Assembly: GCA_949358305.1 (NCBI GenBank)
Contig: OX442315.1
Coordinates: 9,140,427 to 9,204,426, forward strand
Origin: Strigamia acuminata
Taxonomy: Eukaryota; Arthropoda; Chilopoda; Geophilomorpha; Linotaeniidae
Direction: 5' to 3'
DNA length: 64,000 nucleotides
The stretch's first letter is position 1; each line of letters starts with the position of its first letter. Below are positions 21,325 to 32,809 of this stretch, in pieces. The notes under the pieces were generated by a model. The model was not told the DNA's origin and searched no databases. It saw only the letters and a list, made by a program, of their open reading frames with translations. Made by a program: the position numbers and the translations under genes.

Positions 21325-23532
21325 ATGGCCCTGTTTGCCCTCTTTGTGATTCTTTTCACGTGTGTCATGTCAATTTTTGCTTGTCCAGTTGACTTAACAC
21401 CGTTTTCTAATTGGACATATGAAATAAGAGAAACTCAGGGTCATTGCAACATAATTGAAGCCATGCAAGCTACAACTAACAATTCCAAAGTAAATAAATA
21501 GAAATGCACAAATGCCTATAATCAATACAAAAAATTAATTGATTTACCTCCTTTATTTCCACTGGCAAGTATGAAGGTAGATGGTACGGAGCTTACATAG
21601 GACTCACCAAAGAACAAACAAAGAGGGTATCATGTTTTATTTGGGACACTATCTTCGATGAGATTGGTCAATTTCATAACTTTGTAAGCCTGAAGGAGAA
21701 TGGGTAACCACAGTATACAGTATTTTAGACCTTTACATTTTATTTTCTTAAATATTAATGTTCTTAACACTAGAAAGGCCGGAATTTCGGCCTACCTAGA
21801 AGGGCCGAAACCGGTCAAAATGACCGATTGCAATAACGTGAACAGTACGTGCACCAAATATGCAAAATAATTTCACAATACGTGCACAATACGTGCATGC
21901 AACGTTTTGGCATCAAATTGATTCAGTAACACGCGAAATATGCGAAGAAAATACCAAAACAAAAATTGATGGTTATTATAAAACCTGATAAAATTAAATT
22001 TCGGTTTTTAATTTTATCAGATTTTATAAAAACCATCAATTTTTGTTTTGCTGTTTTTTTAGCATGTTTCGCATGTTACTTAATCAGTTTGATGCCAAAA
22101 CGTTGTATACTCATATTGTGCACGTATTGTGCACGTTTGGTGCACGTTTAGTGCAGTTTGGTGCACGTATTGTTCAGGTGATTTCAACCGGTCATTTTGA
22201 CCGGTTTTGGCCGTTCTAGGTCAATTCATTTTTCTTTCATTATTTTTTAAGAAAAATGCAACTTTTGATGATTTATGTTATAAAGCATAATAAATCAGCT
22301 AAAGTCACAAATTAACAGCATCGTAAACCCATTAGGTTTATTGCTGCAGCTGTTTTAAACGGCTGTACCAGTCAAAATGACCGGTCTGGCCCTTCTAGTG
22401 TTAAGCCTCCTCTTAGGCCTGTTTGCATGTCTTGTGGCTTTGATTTAAACCAACTTATTAAATATCTTGTATTTTTAAATTTATTTTTAGGATTTTTAAG
22501 GTTTTAAATAATATAGGAACACCTTTGATTGAAGAGAAGAGAATATACCGATTTTATTTTGACGCATTTAACACAAAAAGTTTCTGTAAGTAAAGATGGA
22601 TTTGAAGTTATTAGAGAGTTTGCGGGATGCATTTTTCCCTTATTTTGTGCCACGTTACACTATTTTAGTGCCATATCGTAAAGGAAAAATCTTTAGTGTA
22701 TCGTTTTCAACACTAAATTAAAATATAACGCAGCCAATCAGAATTCCGTACACTAAATTGTTAGCTCCGCCCATTGCAATTGGCGATTATTTTGTTGTCC
22801 TGATCAGACACAACAGTCATAGGTAAGTAGATTGAATGATAAGTGAGGCCCAAAATTGAATTTTAGGTCCAAAAGCATACTTTATAGGCATAATAATGGA
22901 ATTTTATGCAGAAATGTGCACATTTACGCCCCCAAATTGAATTTTTAGGCTCAAAATTACTAACTGTCAGTAGTTGCCTGAAATAGTGTAGTGACAAGGG
23001 AAAAGTGCAGCCCGCCAAAACTTAATTTATCATTTATCCCTTACACTATTTTTATACCGTATAGTCTTTAACTGTAAGGGAAAAATGCATCCCGCAAACT
23101 CTCTATTATCGTTGTCATTTAATAAACATTATTAAACACTATTTTAACAGTGGTAAACACCTATTACTACGTCGACGACGAAATGATTATTTGGTATCAC
23201 GAAGAATGCTTCTGGAACAAAAACATAAAGCAACGTAAATATGTAGATACTTATTTGAGGATAATTTCTAGTTAATATTGTATATTTCCTTTACAGCAAT
23301 GGTGTTATTTGGTTTCCGCAATCTTGAGGATGTTAAGAAAAATGAAGCTAAATTCAAACTCATTTACAAGACGTTGGAAGCTAAGGGTGCACACTCTGAA
23401 AGAAACTGGATTTCCCATGAGAAGTGCACTTACCCTGCAATGACGCAAGATCCATTTAAAGATAAAAAAGCCGCCAAACTTGCCAAAGAGAAAGAGGAAG
23501 AGAAAGAGAAATGCAAAAAAGAGAAATTATAA
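21325..23532 (+). CDS. Lipocalin copy C, secreted
   Basis: Exons: 21325-21489, 21570-21703, 22491-22585, 23151-23234, 23297-23532; about 238 residues. The signal peptide is MALFALFVILFTCVMSIFA. The N-terminal extension has sequons NWT and NNS. Exon 2 starts YEGRWYGAYIGLTKEQTKR with the lipocalin G-x-W; exon 3 encodes GIFKVLNNIGTPLIEEKR (I replaces the D seen in most copies). Exon 5 carries FRNLEDVKKNEAKFKLIYK, HEKCTYP and the tail KCKKEKL. Intron 2 holds a TTAA-flanked element and intron 3 a second MITE; both leave splice sites intact. The region after the exon 4 donor has lost more than in A, D, F and H, so only the short exon 4 is possible. No inactivating change is seen. Confidence 0.85.
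21768..22400. mobile_element. piggyBac-like MITE (CACTAGAA family), TTAA target
   Basis: TTAA (21764-21767) then CACTAGAAAGGCCGG at the left; GGCCCTTCTAGTG then TTAA (22401-22404) at the right. The empty site TTCTTAAGCCTAC is seen in intron 2 of copy F. Internally there is a long imperfect palindrome (about 21900-22140), including TTGATGGTTATTATAAAACC and its inverse. Repeated GTGCACGTATTG-type motifs occur. A second copy lies inverted at about 35065-35626. Confidence 0.85.
22612..23105. mobile_element. 494-bp MITE with perfect 30-bp ends in intron 3 of copy C
   Basis: The left end, TAGAGAGTTTGCGGGATGCA continuing TTTTTCCCTTA, is the exact inverse of the right end. Paralogues read GAAGTTATTATCGGTG at the empty site, so the inserted length and a short T/A target duplication (for example TATTA) are evident; the exact duplication is ambiguous. 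No coding capacity. Superfamily not assigned. Confidence 0.85.
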
Positions 23533-23925
23533 TATAGGGTTTCTAAACTGATACGCTGAAAACGCTGAAGTAATTATGACGATTTTTCTGATGAAGCAAA
23601 TATCATGTGACCTGCGTGAGCCAACCACATGAATATTCGCTTCACCACTTCAGCGCTTACAAATAATCGTCTGAAAAGGAGTTGTTAGTGCTGAAGAGTG
23701 CTTAAAGTAAGAAAAAGAGAGTTTGTTGTAAATTTTTAACAAACAAAAATTAATAATCAATTTAATTTAACAACAAAGTATAAAAATCATGTGTCGCATG
23801 CAAAATACCGGTAATTACTTGAGCCTGGTGTGGGTCCTCAATAATGCAGTGATTGTGATTATTGGAACAATCATTTCAGCGTCTACAGCGTGTCATTTAT
23901 GTAGTGTTTAGGGTATTTTCTGTGT
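23533..23925 (+). other. 3' flank of copy C
   Basis: Shares GATACGCTGAAAACGCTGAA, CAAATATCATGTGACCTGCG and GGAACAATCA(T/C)TTCAGCGTC with copy D's flank (27690-27990). This is duplicated noncoding sequence with no independent gene. Confidence 0.6.
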
Positions 23926-25130
23926 AATTGGCTAATATTACGTACGTCATACATACGTATGACACGTTCTGATTGGTCAGCTGTTACTGACCAGTCGTAT
24001 TTATGTTACTACTTTTAATTTAAATAAACACTTGTTAGTTAACTATTGAACTGATCAGTCATTCATTTATTCATTCGTGATAACACATGGTTGCAGCAGT
24101 TAAACCGACTTAAATAACTCAAATCATTCGTGGAATTCTTGCTACGATGATATTTATAACTGGTCTTATCATCCAAAGTTGAGTGTTTCTTTCGTAAAAT
24201 GTCTTCAATTTACGATGTGACAAATCATGCCTTCAGCAAATTGACATGTTTTGGTGTCACACATAATTCCAAGAGTATACGTCATGTATCAAACGTTGTC
24301 ATTTAATCATCTGGATTACACACGAGTAAATTAGTATAATTTATCCGTTGTAACTTTACTTCCGGTTCCGAGCATCGAGAGTTCTTCTTTATGAGTAGAA
24401 CTAAGTTTTACTTCATAAATGGTTGGTGATTTATTCAACACAGTTGAGCAAATCTGGACACTGTAAAAGGTTTAAAATATTAAATCCTATCGAATCCGAA
24501 CGGTAAACATCATCCGTCACTCAGCCCGATATCCTCGCGATCACACAATCGCCGTCTGCCTCACAGGACATTGATGGTAAACATCTTCCATCACCAAGTC
24601 CCGCAGCGTCACCCAGCCTAGCAAGTACTTAATGCTTGTACTAGCCTTATTCCTCGCAAGTATGAGCGGTCATAACTACGAGTGAAAATGGAGGTTTCCT
24701 CACTCAGGGTCGTATTAAACGGAACACAACATTATCCGTAACTTCAATCTCAAGTAAAGACTGGTGATGCATCATCGTTTCAATGACACCCAAAAGTTGC
24801 TTTTCAACAACTCGCATTTCACCACAAACTATGGCAAGCAGCACCATCATTGGCGGAATATTTGCATATAAAAATATGCGAGCTCAAATAAGAAAATGGG
24901 TAACAAATATCATGACAAGAGCTTGCTTTTTCTGGTTGTGACCGAATATATTATCTGGCTAGACAATGTGTTGTCCACTGCTCCAATTGGGACATTGGCT
25001 CTCACTATTCCCTATTGTTTCGTAGAACATACCTATAGTATAAAGTCTGAATTTTGGCCAGAGCTACGCTTTTTGTTAGTTTTCTTTGATTCTTTCACTA
25101 AGCCTAACATACTCTTATGCATTCCAGACA
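23926..25130 (+). other. Possible decayed LTR element, otherwise unassigned
   Basis: A stretch of about 160 bp ending CGTGATAACACA and followed by TGGTTGCAGCAG looks like an LTR end plus a primer site. It contains AATAAA (24023-24028). Downstream to about 24860 the composition differs from the lipocalin flanks, with near-repeats such as CGGTAAACATCATCCGTCAC and TGGTAAACATCTTCCATCAC, but no retroelement protein is recognisable. A 122-residue open frame at 24896-25264 matches nothing I know. From about 25130 the lipocalin upstream flank of copy D resumes. Confidence 0.3.
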
Positions 25131-25398
25131 CGTGGCCAAAACCTGTCAGGCAAGCTTGTGTCATCATGTGTTGCATTGCAATTCACATGTTTCTCTTGCA
25201 ATGCTTAGACAAATGTGTTGATTTAAGGCCAAGTTTTAAAAAACGTTATTTATTGATGGATTGATTTTGTATTTATTATTACTTTACTTTAAAAAATTTC
25301 TTCCATTTCCTTTATTTTATATGAATTTTTCCTTGTCTATGTTTTCCTTTTATTGGTAATGGGCATTGCCATCTTAAAAACACATGTGTTGAAATTGG

Positions 25399-25792
25399 CA
25401 GTGTTGTATCACGTTCAGTAAATTATGAACGGCGTTCACGTTCACGTTAACTGCCAATGCTACTAAAATGAACTAAGTTGAGGTCTATGAACTTGAACTG
25501 AAAATTCACATTTATTTTTCACAATTTTATAAAAAGCATTTGATATTTCTGAAGTCCTTGAAGTACAATACAATAATAACATACGTCATGCAAACAATTC
25601 AGCAACTGAAAAACAACTGCTGAAATATTTATGTGCCATTGTGTCAATATTGCATTGTAATTGCGCACAACATCTGAAAAAACACGTTTATTTTTCCAAT
25701 TCAATTTTCCTCGTGACTTCTATTCACTTAAATACAAACGTCCTCTAAATTGAAGCATTTGCTGATGGAATTGCTCATCAGTCACCCATCAA
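25399..25792 (+). promoter_or_regulatory. Upstream region and leader exon of copy D
   Basis: CAGTGTTGTATCACGTTCAG, then GAACGGCGTTCACG. A weak TATA-like TTCACTTAAATAC (about 25722) and the conserved leader segment end at CACCCATCAA|GTAAGC (25792/25793). The leader intron runs to the TTTTAATTTCAG acceptor before 26107. Confidence 0.5.
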
Positions 25793-26106
25793 GTAAGCAA
25801 ACTAACTAATCATCAATATAAGTCATTTTAAATTATAATTTAAGAAGTAATTATTATATAAACATATTTTTATAATAAATAAGGAACTTTTTATAAAAAT
25901 AAATTCACTTTTTGGAATAACCAATGCATTTAATAAAACAATAATGACATATTTTAGAACAATTGTGGAACTTTTTAGAAAAATATCTATATATAACAAT
26001 TAATGGCATCTTAAGCTGCAACTTCTTTTGATAATGGCAACAAACCAAAAACATGATTGCAATTCTAACGTTTCATTTTAATTTCAGAAATTTAGAATTA
26101 TCAAAA

Positions 26107-27681
26107 ATGGCCCTGCTTGGAGTCTTTGTGATTTTTCTCACGTGTGTCATGTCAATTTTAGCTTGTCCAGGTGACTTAACACCGTTTGCTAATTTCACAA
26201 TGGAAGTAAGAGACACTGAAGGCCATTGCAACATAATTGAAGCCATGGAAGTTACAACAAATAATTCTAAAGTAAATATACATAGAAATACATTTACACA
26301 AATACCTAAAATCAATATTAAAATTAATTGATTTACCTACTTTATTTCCACTGGTAAGTATGAAGGTAGATGGTACATGGCTTATGCAGGAATCACCAAA
26401 GAACAATCAAAGCGGGTAACATGTGTCGTTTGGGACAGTATCTTCGATGAGATAGGTGAATTTCATAACTTTGTAAGCCTGAAGGAGAATGGGTAACAAC
26501 AAAAATACAGTATTTTATAAATTTACATTTTATTTTTTTCAATATTATGTTCTTAACTTTCCCATAGCCATGGTGGGTCAGAAAAATAACAAAAGTAGTA
26601 AAATAACTGTAACTCTTTTTTTCCTGAAAATTAATTTATTGGACCAGCTTTAATTCCTCCAAAAATATTTTTTCTAAATTTATAATAACTAAGTTCTAAT
26701 ATTATTTCGATTAGGAATAAGTTAAAATAATAATAATAATAATATTTACAACATAAAACACCATTACGTGAGCGCCATACACTGTTTTGCCACTTTTTAG
26801 CACTAGGCGATATATTGAAACGATTCTGCGCATGTGCACAATCTTAATTTACCAGGTGCAATCACATTATTCCTGCCCTCAGCACATGTTTTAAAATGCT
26901 CAAACCAGAAAAAATGCGATTGCACCTGGAGAAATAAGATTCTGCACATGCGCAGAAGCATTTTAAAAGAAGGCCAATTTGACGGACCACAGCTAGCAAC
27001 GTGTGGTAGCCATGCTTGGCTATGGGAAGGTTAAGCCTCTTCTTGACCTGTTTGCATGTCTTGTGGCTTTGATTTAAACCAACTTATTAAATATCTTGTA
27101 TTTTTAAATTTATTTCCAGGGTTTTTAAGGTTTTAAATAATGTAGGAACGCCTTTGCTTGAAGAGAAGAGAGTATACCAATATCTTTTTGATGCCTCAAA
27201 CGTAAAAAGTTTCTGTAAGTATACATGGATTTGAAGTTATTATCGGTGTCATTTATTAAACATTATTAAACACTATTTTAAGTCTATAACACCTATTACT
27301 ACGTCGACGACGAAATGATCATTTGGTATCACGAAGAATGCTTCTGGAACAAAAACATAAAGCTCCGTAAATATATAGATACTACACGTGGCAATCACAT
27401 TATTTGAGGATAATTTCTATTTAATATTGTGTATTTCCTTTACAGCGTTCATATCAATTGGATTCCGCAATCTTGAAGATGTTAAGAAAAATGAGGCTAA
27501 AATAGAACTCATTTACAAGACGTTGGAAGCAAAGGGTGCGCACCCTGAAAGAAACTGGATTTCCCATGAGAAGTGTGATTACCCTGCACAAATGCAAGAT
27601 CCGTTTAAGGATGCCAAAGCCGCCAAACTTGCCAAAGAGGAAAAGAAAGAGAAAGAGATATGCAAAAAGGAGAAGTTATAA
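26107..27681 (+). CDS. Lipocalin copy D, secreted
   Basis: Exons: 26107-26271, 26359-26492, 27120-27214, 27283-27366, 27446-27681; about 238 residues. The signal peptide is MALLGVFVIFLTCVMSILA, followed by CPGDLTPFANFT (sequon). Exon 2 encodes YEGRWYMAYAGITKEQSKRV and CVVWDSIFDEIGEFHNF. Exon 3 encodes GVFKVLNNVGTPLLEEKR; exon 4 YNTYYYVDDEMIIWYHEE; exon 5 FRNLEDVKKNEAKIELIYK, KCDYP and a tail ending ICKKEKL. Intron 2 contains a TTAA element. Exon 4 is the short form: the 35-bp deletion leaves only the upstream GTAAAT donor, and read-through meets a stop. All splice signals are intact, so I judge it potentially functional. Confidence 0.85.
26557..27030. mobile_element. piggyBac-like MITE (CTTCCCATAGCC family), TTAA target
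   Basis: TTAA (26553-26556), then CTTTCCCATAGCCATG; right end CATGCTTGGCTATGGGAAGG, then TTAA (27031-27034). It occupies the same TTAA of intron 2 that holds a different element in copy C. Inner inverted segments include GATTCTGCGCATGTGCA and TGCACATGCGCAGAA. A longer relative lies at 31619-32198. Confidence 0.85.
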
Positions 27682-28433
27682 TAAGGGGTTTCAAAACTGA
27701 TACGCTGAAAACGCTGAAGTAATTATGACGAGTTTTCTGATGAAGCAAATATCATGTGACCTGCATGAGCCAATCAGAGTGCTTAAACTAAGAAAAAGAA
27801 AAGTTTGTTGTAAATTTTTATACAAATAAAAATTAATAATCAATTTAATTTAATTTTACAACTAAAGTATAAAGTATAAATAAAAGTCATGTGACATGCA
27901 AAATAATTACTTGGGCCTGGTGTGGGTCCTCAATAATACAGTGATTGTGATTATTGGAACAATCACTTCAGCGTCTACAGCGTGTCATTTATGTAATGTC
28001 TAGCGTATTTTCAATATAGAGCACAGTTTGAGAATAGTACTGGGTATGAAGGGCTTTCTGCAATACATTGCATATAATATTTTGATGGTGTAAGGAAAGA
28101 TTACCATTGCGACATCCAGTGACCAAAGTAAAATGTATCCTTTCCATGAATTGGCAGTTTTAAATCAGACGCTTAACTGTAATTTTTTGTCAGTTAATTG
28201 TTAATAAAGTAATTTCGCCTTGTTCAGTTTAATGCATGGTTTTTGAATGTCTGCTGCTGATAGTTAAGAATTTGTACAGCTTAAAAAGCTCTCCAAAGCT
28301 TAATAATAAAACTAACAAAATTTATAAAAACTGTAGCTAAAATTGTGTTTTTAATTTCCACAGATTTCAAAATTCAATAAAAACTATGCCAAAATAAAAT
28401 GCAGCAAAGAAAAAGAATAATTTTAATTTGAAA
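27682..28433 (+). other. 3' flank of copy D with possible terminal-exon remnant
   Basis: Noncoding duplicated flank, shared with copies A and C to about 28215 (AATAAA at about 28203). Further on, TTAATTTCCACAG (28351-28363) followed by AAAATGCAGCAAAGAAAAAG and a TAA looks like an old alternative terminal exon. Read as KCSKEKE-stop, it resembles the family's charged tail. A fuller version of this relic is at 50494-50566. Confidence 0.45.
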
Positions 28434-28516
28434 TACCGTATTTCTTCAAATTAAATTTGCCCTCGATTAGAAGTCGTGGCAAAAAACTGCGCAACTTTAA
28501 TTCGAAGAAATATGGG
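28434..28516. mobile_element. Short palindromic MITE (CCGTATTTCTTC)
   Basis: The ends ACCGTATTTCTTCAAATTAA and TTAATTCGAAGAAATATGGG are inverted. An inner block, GAAGTCGTGGCAAAAA, is shared with the inverted copy at 50310-50390. About 83 bp. Confidence 0.6.
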
Positions 28517-28524
28517 ATTTGCTG

Positions 28525-29245
28525 ATTGAAAAAAAGAAGTACTTTCTTACTTTCTTACTGCGATGGAAATCTTCTGTTGTGTTCTGGAGCATTTTTCGAT
28601 CGGTTAATGTTTCTTACTCTCGAAATGTTGGCAGTTCAAGATTTGCGCTTCAATGTGCAACCCAGCCGCCATGTTGCTCGAATTTATAAAAACCTGAATT
28701 GCAAAGGAAAAGGAAATTACAATTTCTGAATATACTATATTACAGTATTATAAATTTTCAATACGTTTTATTTTGATTTTACTTTAAAAAATAATTCAGG
28801 AAAGACGTGAAGTAAAATTAAAAATAGATGATAGTTGCCGCCGTTTTCGAGTTACATTTATTTCCTGTTTCTCGTCGGCGTGTTTGCATAATTGCTGCCG
28901 TCTAACCATTAACGGGACTTCGCGTAGCCGATAAATCTAATATATCGCTGTCTAACACGGTTAAATTTACCTGGACATGTGTAAGTTCATCGGCAATAAC
29001 TATACAGCTCCTTGATTGTAGTTTAGTGATCAAATTAGGTAGTTATTGTCGTTTGCGTCGCTTTTCGATCGGCCATCTTTGGATGAGAAGTCTTCTAATC
29101 ATCCGCTTTATATTATTTCTACTGTCTTCTAATCATGTTTTGTCGTATAATTAATTCGTTTCTATAATTTAAAGATATTAATTTGTATTTTTAATTATGT
29201 AATCCTCAATTTTATATTTTCTGCTTGTATCGTCTACCCTCTACG
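28525..29245 (+). repeat. 700-bp dispersed repeat, copy 1
   Basis: Closely matches 42318-43020 over its whole length: GATGGAAATCTTC, TCGATCGGTTAATGTTTCTT, ATTAACGGGACTTCG, GGACATGTGTAAGTTCATCG and GATCGGCCATCTTTGGATGA. A short open frame at 28526-28729 is not conserved in the other copy and is not called as a gene. Confidence 0.75.
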
Positions 29246-29884
29246 GCTCCAAGCTCCAAGCTCCAACGGAGTGCTCCATATTGGGATTTCACCACCAGGT
29301 GGCGACAAACATTTGCCAGGATTGTGTAATTGATGGTGCACAAAAAATCGTGTCGAAACACCCTGTATATCAACTAATGGCATTTTAAGCTGCAATTTCT
29401 TTAAATCTGTAAATGTGCATCTTTATTTTATATTATACAATAACAGACATTATTTGATATTTCTGAAGTCCTTGAAGTCCAATACAACAATAACAATACG
29501 TTATATAAAAATTTCAGCACTTGTAAACCAACAGCGAAAATATTTATGTGATTTTATGTCCTTGTAGTTACAAAACAGATTCGAAAAAACCCAATGTTTA
29601 CCAATTCAATTTTCTCGTGACTTTTATATATTTAAATACTCGCGACCACTAAATTGAAGCAGTTGCTAATTGAATAGCTCATCAATCACCCATCAAGTAA
29701 GCTAATTAACTAGTCATCAATACAAATCATTATAAATTTTAATTTAAGAAATAATTATTGTATTTTTCTTTGATTTCTTGGATAAACAATCGTAAAACAT
29801 TACTATGGATAAAATATTTTTATAATAATTAAGGCACTTTTTATAAAAATTAATCACTTCCTTTATAATAATCAATGCACGTTT

Positions 29885-30888
29885 TGTCACGGCCCGGCAT
29901 TCACGCGTATCGTTTTCCCATCCAAATTGTTGTTTTGTACGCGTGTTCCGTGTGTTTCCTATTGTTTAACGCTCATTGTTTTGCCTTAATAAATCCTAAA
30001 CTTAATTTGAGTTTTCCTACCTTGTCTCATTTCCTATTCATCGTTTATCCACTGACCTGGCCTGGTGTGGCTCAATTTGGCCACATCAGACTGGTCTAAG
30101 TTGTGTATTTCTTACTGTTACCCCTCCTCACCTCTCTTAGTTTGGCCATCCTAATTTAAATGTTTAGTCACTCGCGACTGACTTATCGCGATGATTATTC
30201 ACGAGCGCGCCTGATTGGCCCACGCGTGCTTGACTCATGGTTCTCCCCTTGTTTTCTGTGATAGACTTGGCCCAAGTTCACTTCTGAGCGTTTTCAGCCA
30301 AGTCCGATCAGAAGGCATCAGACCATGAGCTATCGTAAGAGCCTTAACTGGCCGTTGTGCATTTGGCAGCTTTTCTCCCGTGTTAATTCGCGGTATGACT
30401 CCTTGTGTCTTAATTGCACATGTTTGAGTATTTACATGGTCATTTCGCGTGCTTAATTCCGCGTATCACCTTTGAATTCCTTTCCTTTCGATGTTCTTTT
30501 GTGTTTAACGACGTTTTATGCCGCTGACACGTGCCAAAGGGCTAGAAGTCTGATTCGAGTAGCTAACGAGTTGTTATTTCGTCTTTTGCGTGCGGTCCGC
30601 GCGCGCTTGCTCGGTCTGGCCACTCCGCCTCCAGGAGTCCCATCCAGATTAGCATTAGCCACGTTTGCGTTGTTTAGTCCGCGCGTGTGCATCATTCTCT
30701 TCCATTTTACGATTCCAACAAACCCGGTAAAATTTGTGAAATGATCGAATAGGGGAATAAGCTTGCCGCCACCCTCCAGGCTGCTTATTGTTGCCCGGGC
30801 CCTTATTCGGGACCAGGCTCTCCCAGTATCGTAACTGGCACGCCTTTCAAACGCGGTTTCAACTATCAGAAACAACCGGTTCATGACA
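29885..30888 (+). mobile_element. Probable 1-kb solo LTR in the leader intron of copy E
   Basis: Starts TGTCACGGCCCGGCATTCAC and ends CAACCGGTTCATGACA, giving TG...CA termini. It is flanked by GTTT (29881-29884 and 30889-30892), a 4-bp duplication in line with Ty3/Gypsy integration. The flanking intron end (GTTTCATTTTAATTTCAG) matches the paralogues, so the inserted length is secure. An AATAAA is at about 29988. No internal retroelement region is present. Confidence 0.6.
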
Positions 30889-30925
30889 GTTTCATTTTAA
30901 TTTCAGAAATTTAGAATTGTCAAAA

Positions 30926-31306
30926 ATGGCCCTGCTGAACTTCTTTGTGATTGTTCTCACGTGTGTCATATCAATTTGAAGCAATCACATTGTTGAAGTT
31001 TATTGCCACGACAAATTGCAGCCTACGCTTGAGGATAATTTCTTGTTAAAATTTTGTATTTCCTTTACAGACACGGCGACAGTTGCTTTTCGCAATCTGG
31101 AGGATGTTAAGAAAAATGAAGCTAAAATTGAACTCATTTACAAGATGTTGGAAGCTAAGGGTGCGCACCCTGAAAGAAACTGGATTTCCCATGAGAAGTG
31201 TGATTACCCTGCGAGAATGCAAGATCTGTTTAAGGATAAAAAAGCCGCCAAACTAGCCAAAGAAAAACAGGAAAAGGAAAAGAAATGCAAAAAGGAAAAG
31301 TTATAA
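30926..31306 (+). pseudogene. Lipocalin copy E, exons 2-4 deleted
   Basis: Exon 1 starts normally (MALLNFFVIVLTCVISI) but after ATATCAATTT jumps into the end of exon 4 (GCAATCACATTGTTGAAGTT), giving an immediate TGA. Exon 5 (31071-31306) is intact: FRNLEDVKKNEAKIELIYK, KCDYP, tail KCKKEKL. Its promoter and leader exon (TATA-like box near 29629, donor at 29696/29697) also survive. One deletion of the region from exon 1 to exon 4 accounts for it. It keeps the long exon 4 tail seen only in copy G, although with CTACGC where G has GTACAT. No lipocalin could be made. Confidence 0.85.
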
Positions 31307-31618
31307 TAAGGGGTTTCAAAAATTCGTTGAAGCCTGTAGTGATCTCAATTGTATTTTAATAAAGTTATTGTCACCACTTAGAAATATTTGTTACTTTTAA
31401 TTACTCTGGTTTGGCAAGCGCCCAACCAGCCTGCTGTGTCTTGGGGGTAAAAACTACCTAGGCACCCTTCACCCCAACTGGGGTGAGCTGCAAATCAACC
31501 GTTTTGGCGCAATAATTCCTTTGTTGTCAGTGTTGGGAACAACAACTAGACGCGTTTGTCGGATCTTGCAACACCTGTAAAGCCCAAATTCTGAAGTTTG
31601 CTGAACTTTCTGCCTTAA

Positions 31619-32198
31619 CCTTCCCATAACCACGCCTGCCCAGGAGAAAAAGGTTCTGCAGAATTCTGCATGCTCTGCAGAAAAACCTTCTGCAGAAAAA
31701 ATTACCAAATTCTGCAGAATTCTGCAGATTTTTTTTTACCTGGGTAGCTACCACACGTTGCTAGCTGTGGTCGGTCAAATCGGCCCTCTTTTAAAATGCT
31801 TCTGCGCATGTGCAGAATCTTATTTCTCCAGGTGCGATCGCATTTTTTCTGGTTTGAGCATTTTAAAACACGTGCTGAGGCCAGGAATAATGTGATTGCA
31901 CCTGGAAAATTAAGATTGTGCATGTACATGCGCAGAATCGTTTCAATATACCGCCTAGTGCTAAAAAGTGGCAAAACAGGCGCTCACGTAATGGTGTTTT
32001 ATGTTGTAAATATTATTATTATTATTATTTTAACTTATTCCTAATCGAAATAATATTAGAACTTAGTTATTATAAATTTAGAAAAAATATTTTTGGAAGA
32101 ATTAAAGCTGGTCCAATAAATTAATTTTCAGGAAAAAAAGAGTTACAGTTATTTTACTACTTTTGTTATTTTTCTGACCCACCATGGCTTTGGGAAGG
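31619..32198. mobile_element. piggyBac-like MITE, longer member with CTGCAGAA array
   Basis: TTAA (31615-31618), CCTTCCCATAACCACG at the left; ACCATGGCTTTGGGAAGG, TTAA (32199-32202) at the right. It is inverted relative to 26557-27030. It carries about 105 extra bases near its left end (31640-31740), rich in TTCTGCAGAATTCTGCAG palindromes. Confidence 0.8.
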
Positions 32199-32809
32199 TT
32201 AATGCTAAAACATACGACTCCAAAACCTATGATGCTTGCTGAGCATTAACGATTTCAGCGCCAAAGCCAAGGAGCAGACGAGGCAATTGCGATTTTCGCG
32301 CTCGCTCTTCAGGTACTCGCAAAAACATGCGAGTTTGGCGAATATCTCTCAACTGCTCTTCGAGACTGTTTTGCTGCGAATTGCGCAACGAACAAATTAT
32401 TGCAGCTGTTGTAAATTTGCCTGTTATTTCTTTTGAAGCATTTATAAGGTTACTACCACGATGGAGCACACCAAGGTACCATATTTGAACCCGGATGAAC
32501 CCTATGTGGTTTTCACATAGGACCCATACACAACCGTATATTGATAACGCTGCAATGCACAATGCATTGTGATTCAGATGTTCCTCTTGCAACGCATAGA
32601 CAAATGTGGTTACTTAAGGCCAAGTTTTAAAAAACATTATTTATTGATTGATTGATTGATTTTGTCTTTTTATTACCTTACTTTAAAAAATTTCCTTCAC
32701 ATATTTACTTTCATTTATTTTCCATCAATTTTTCCCCTTCAATGTTTTCCTTTTATTTGTAATGGGCGTTGCCATTTTGAAAACACTCATGGCCATGTGT
32801 TGAAATTGA

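Noticed and set aside
21900-22140. A CRISPR-like or regulatory palindrome
   Set aside because: The long inverted repeat and GTGCACGTATTG motifs recur in the TTAA element at 35 kb, so they are transposon structure.
24896-25264. 122-residue frame with hydrophobic segments
   Set aside because: No recognisable family, and its 3' part runs into duplicated lipocalin upstream flank, which is noncoding in other copies.
28526-28729. 67-residue frame in the 700-bp repeat
   Set aside because: The matching region at 42.3 kb has substitutions and indels that break the frame.
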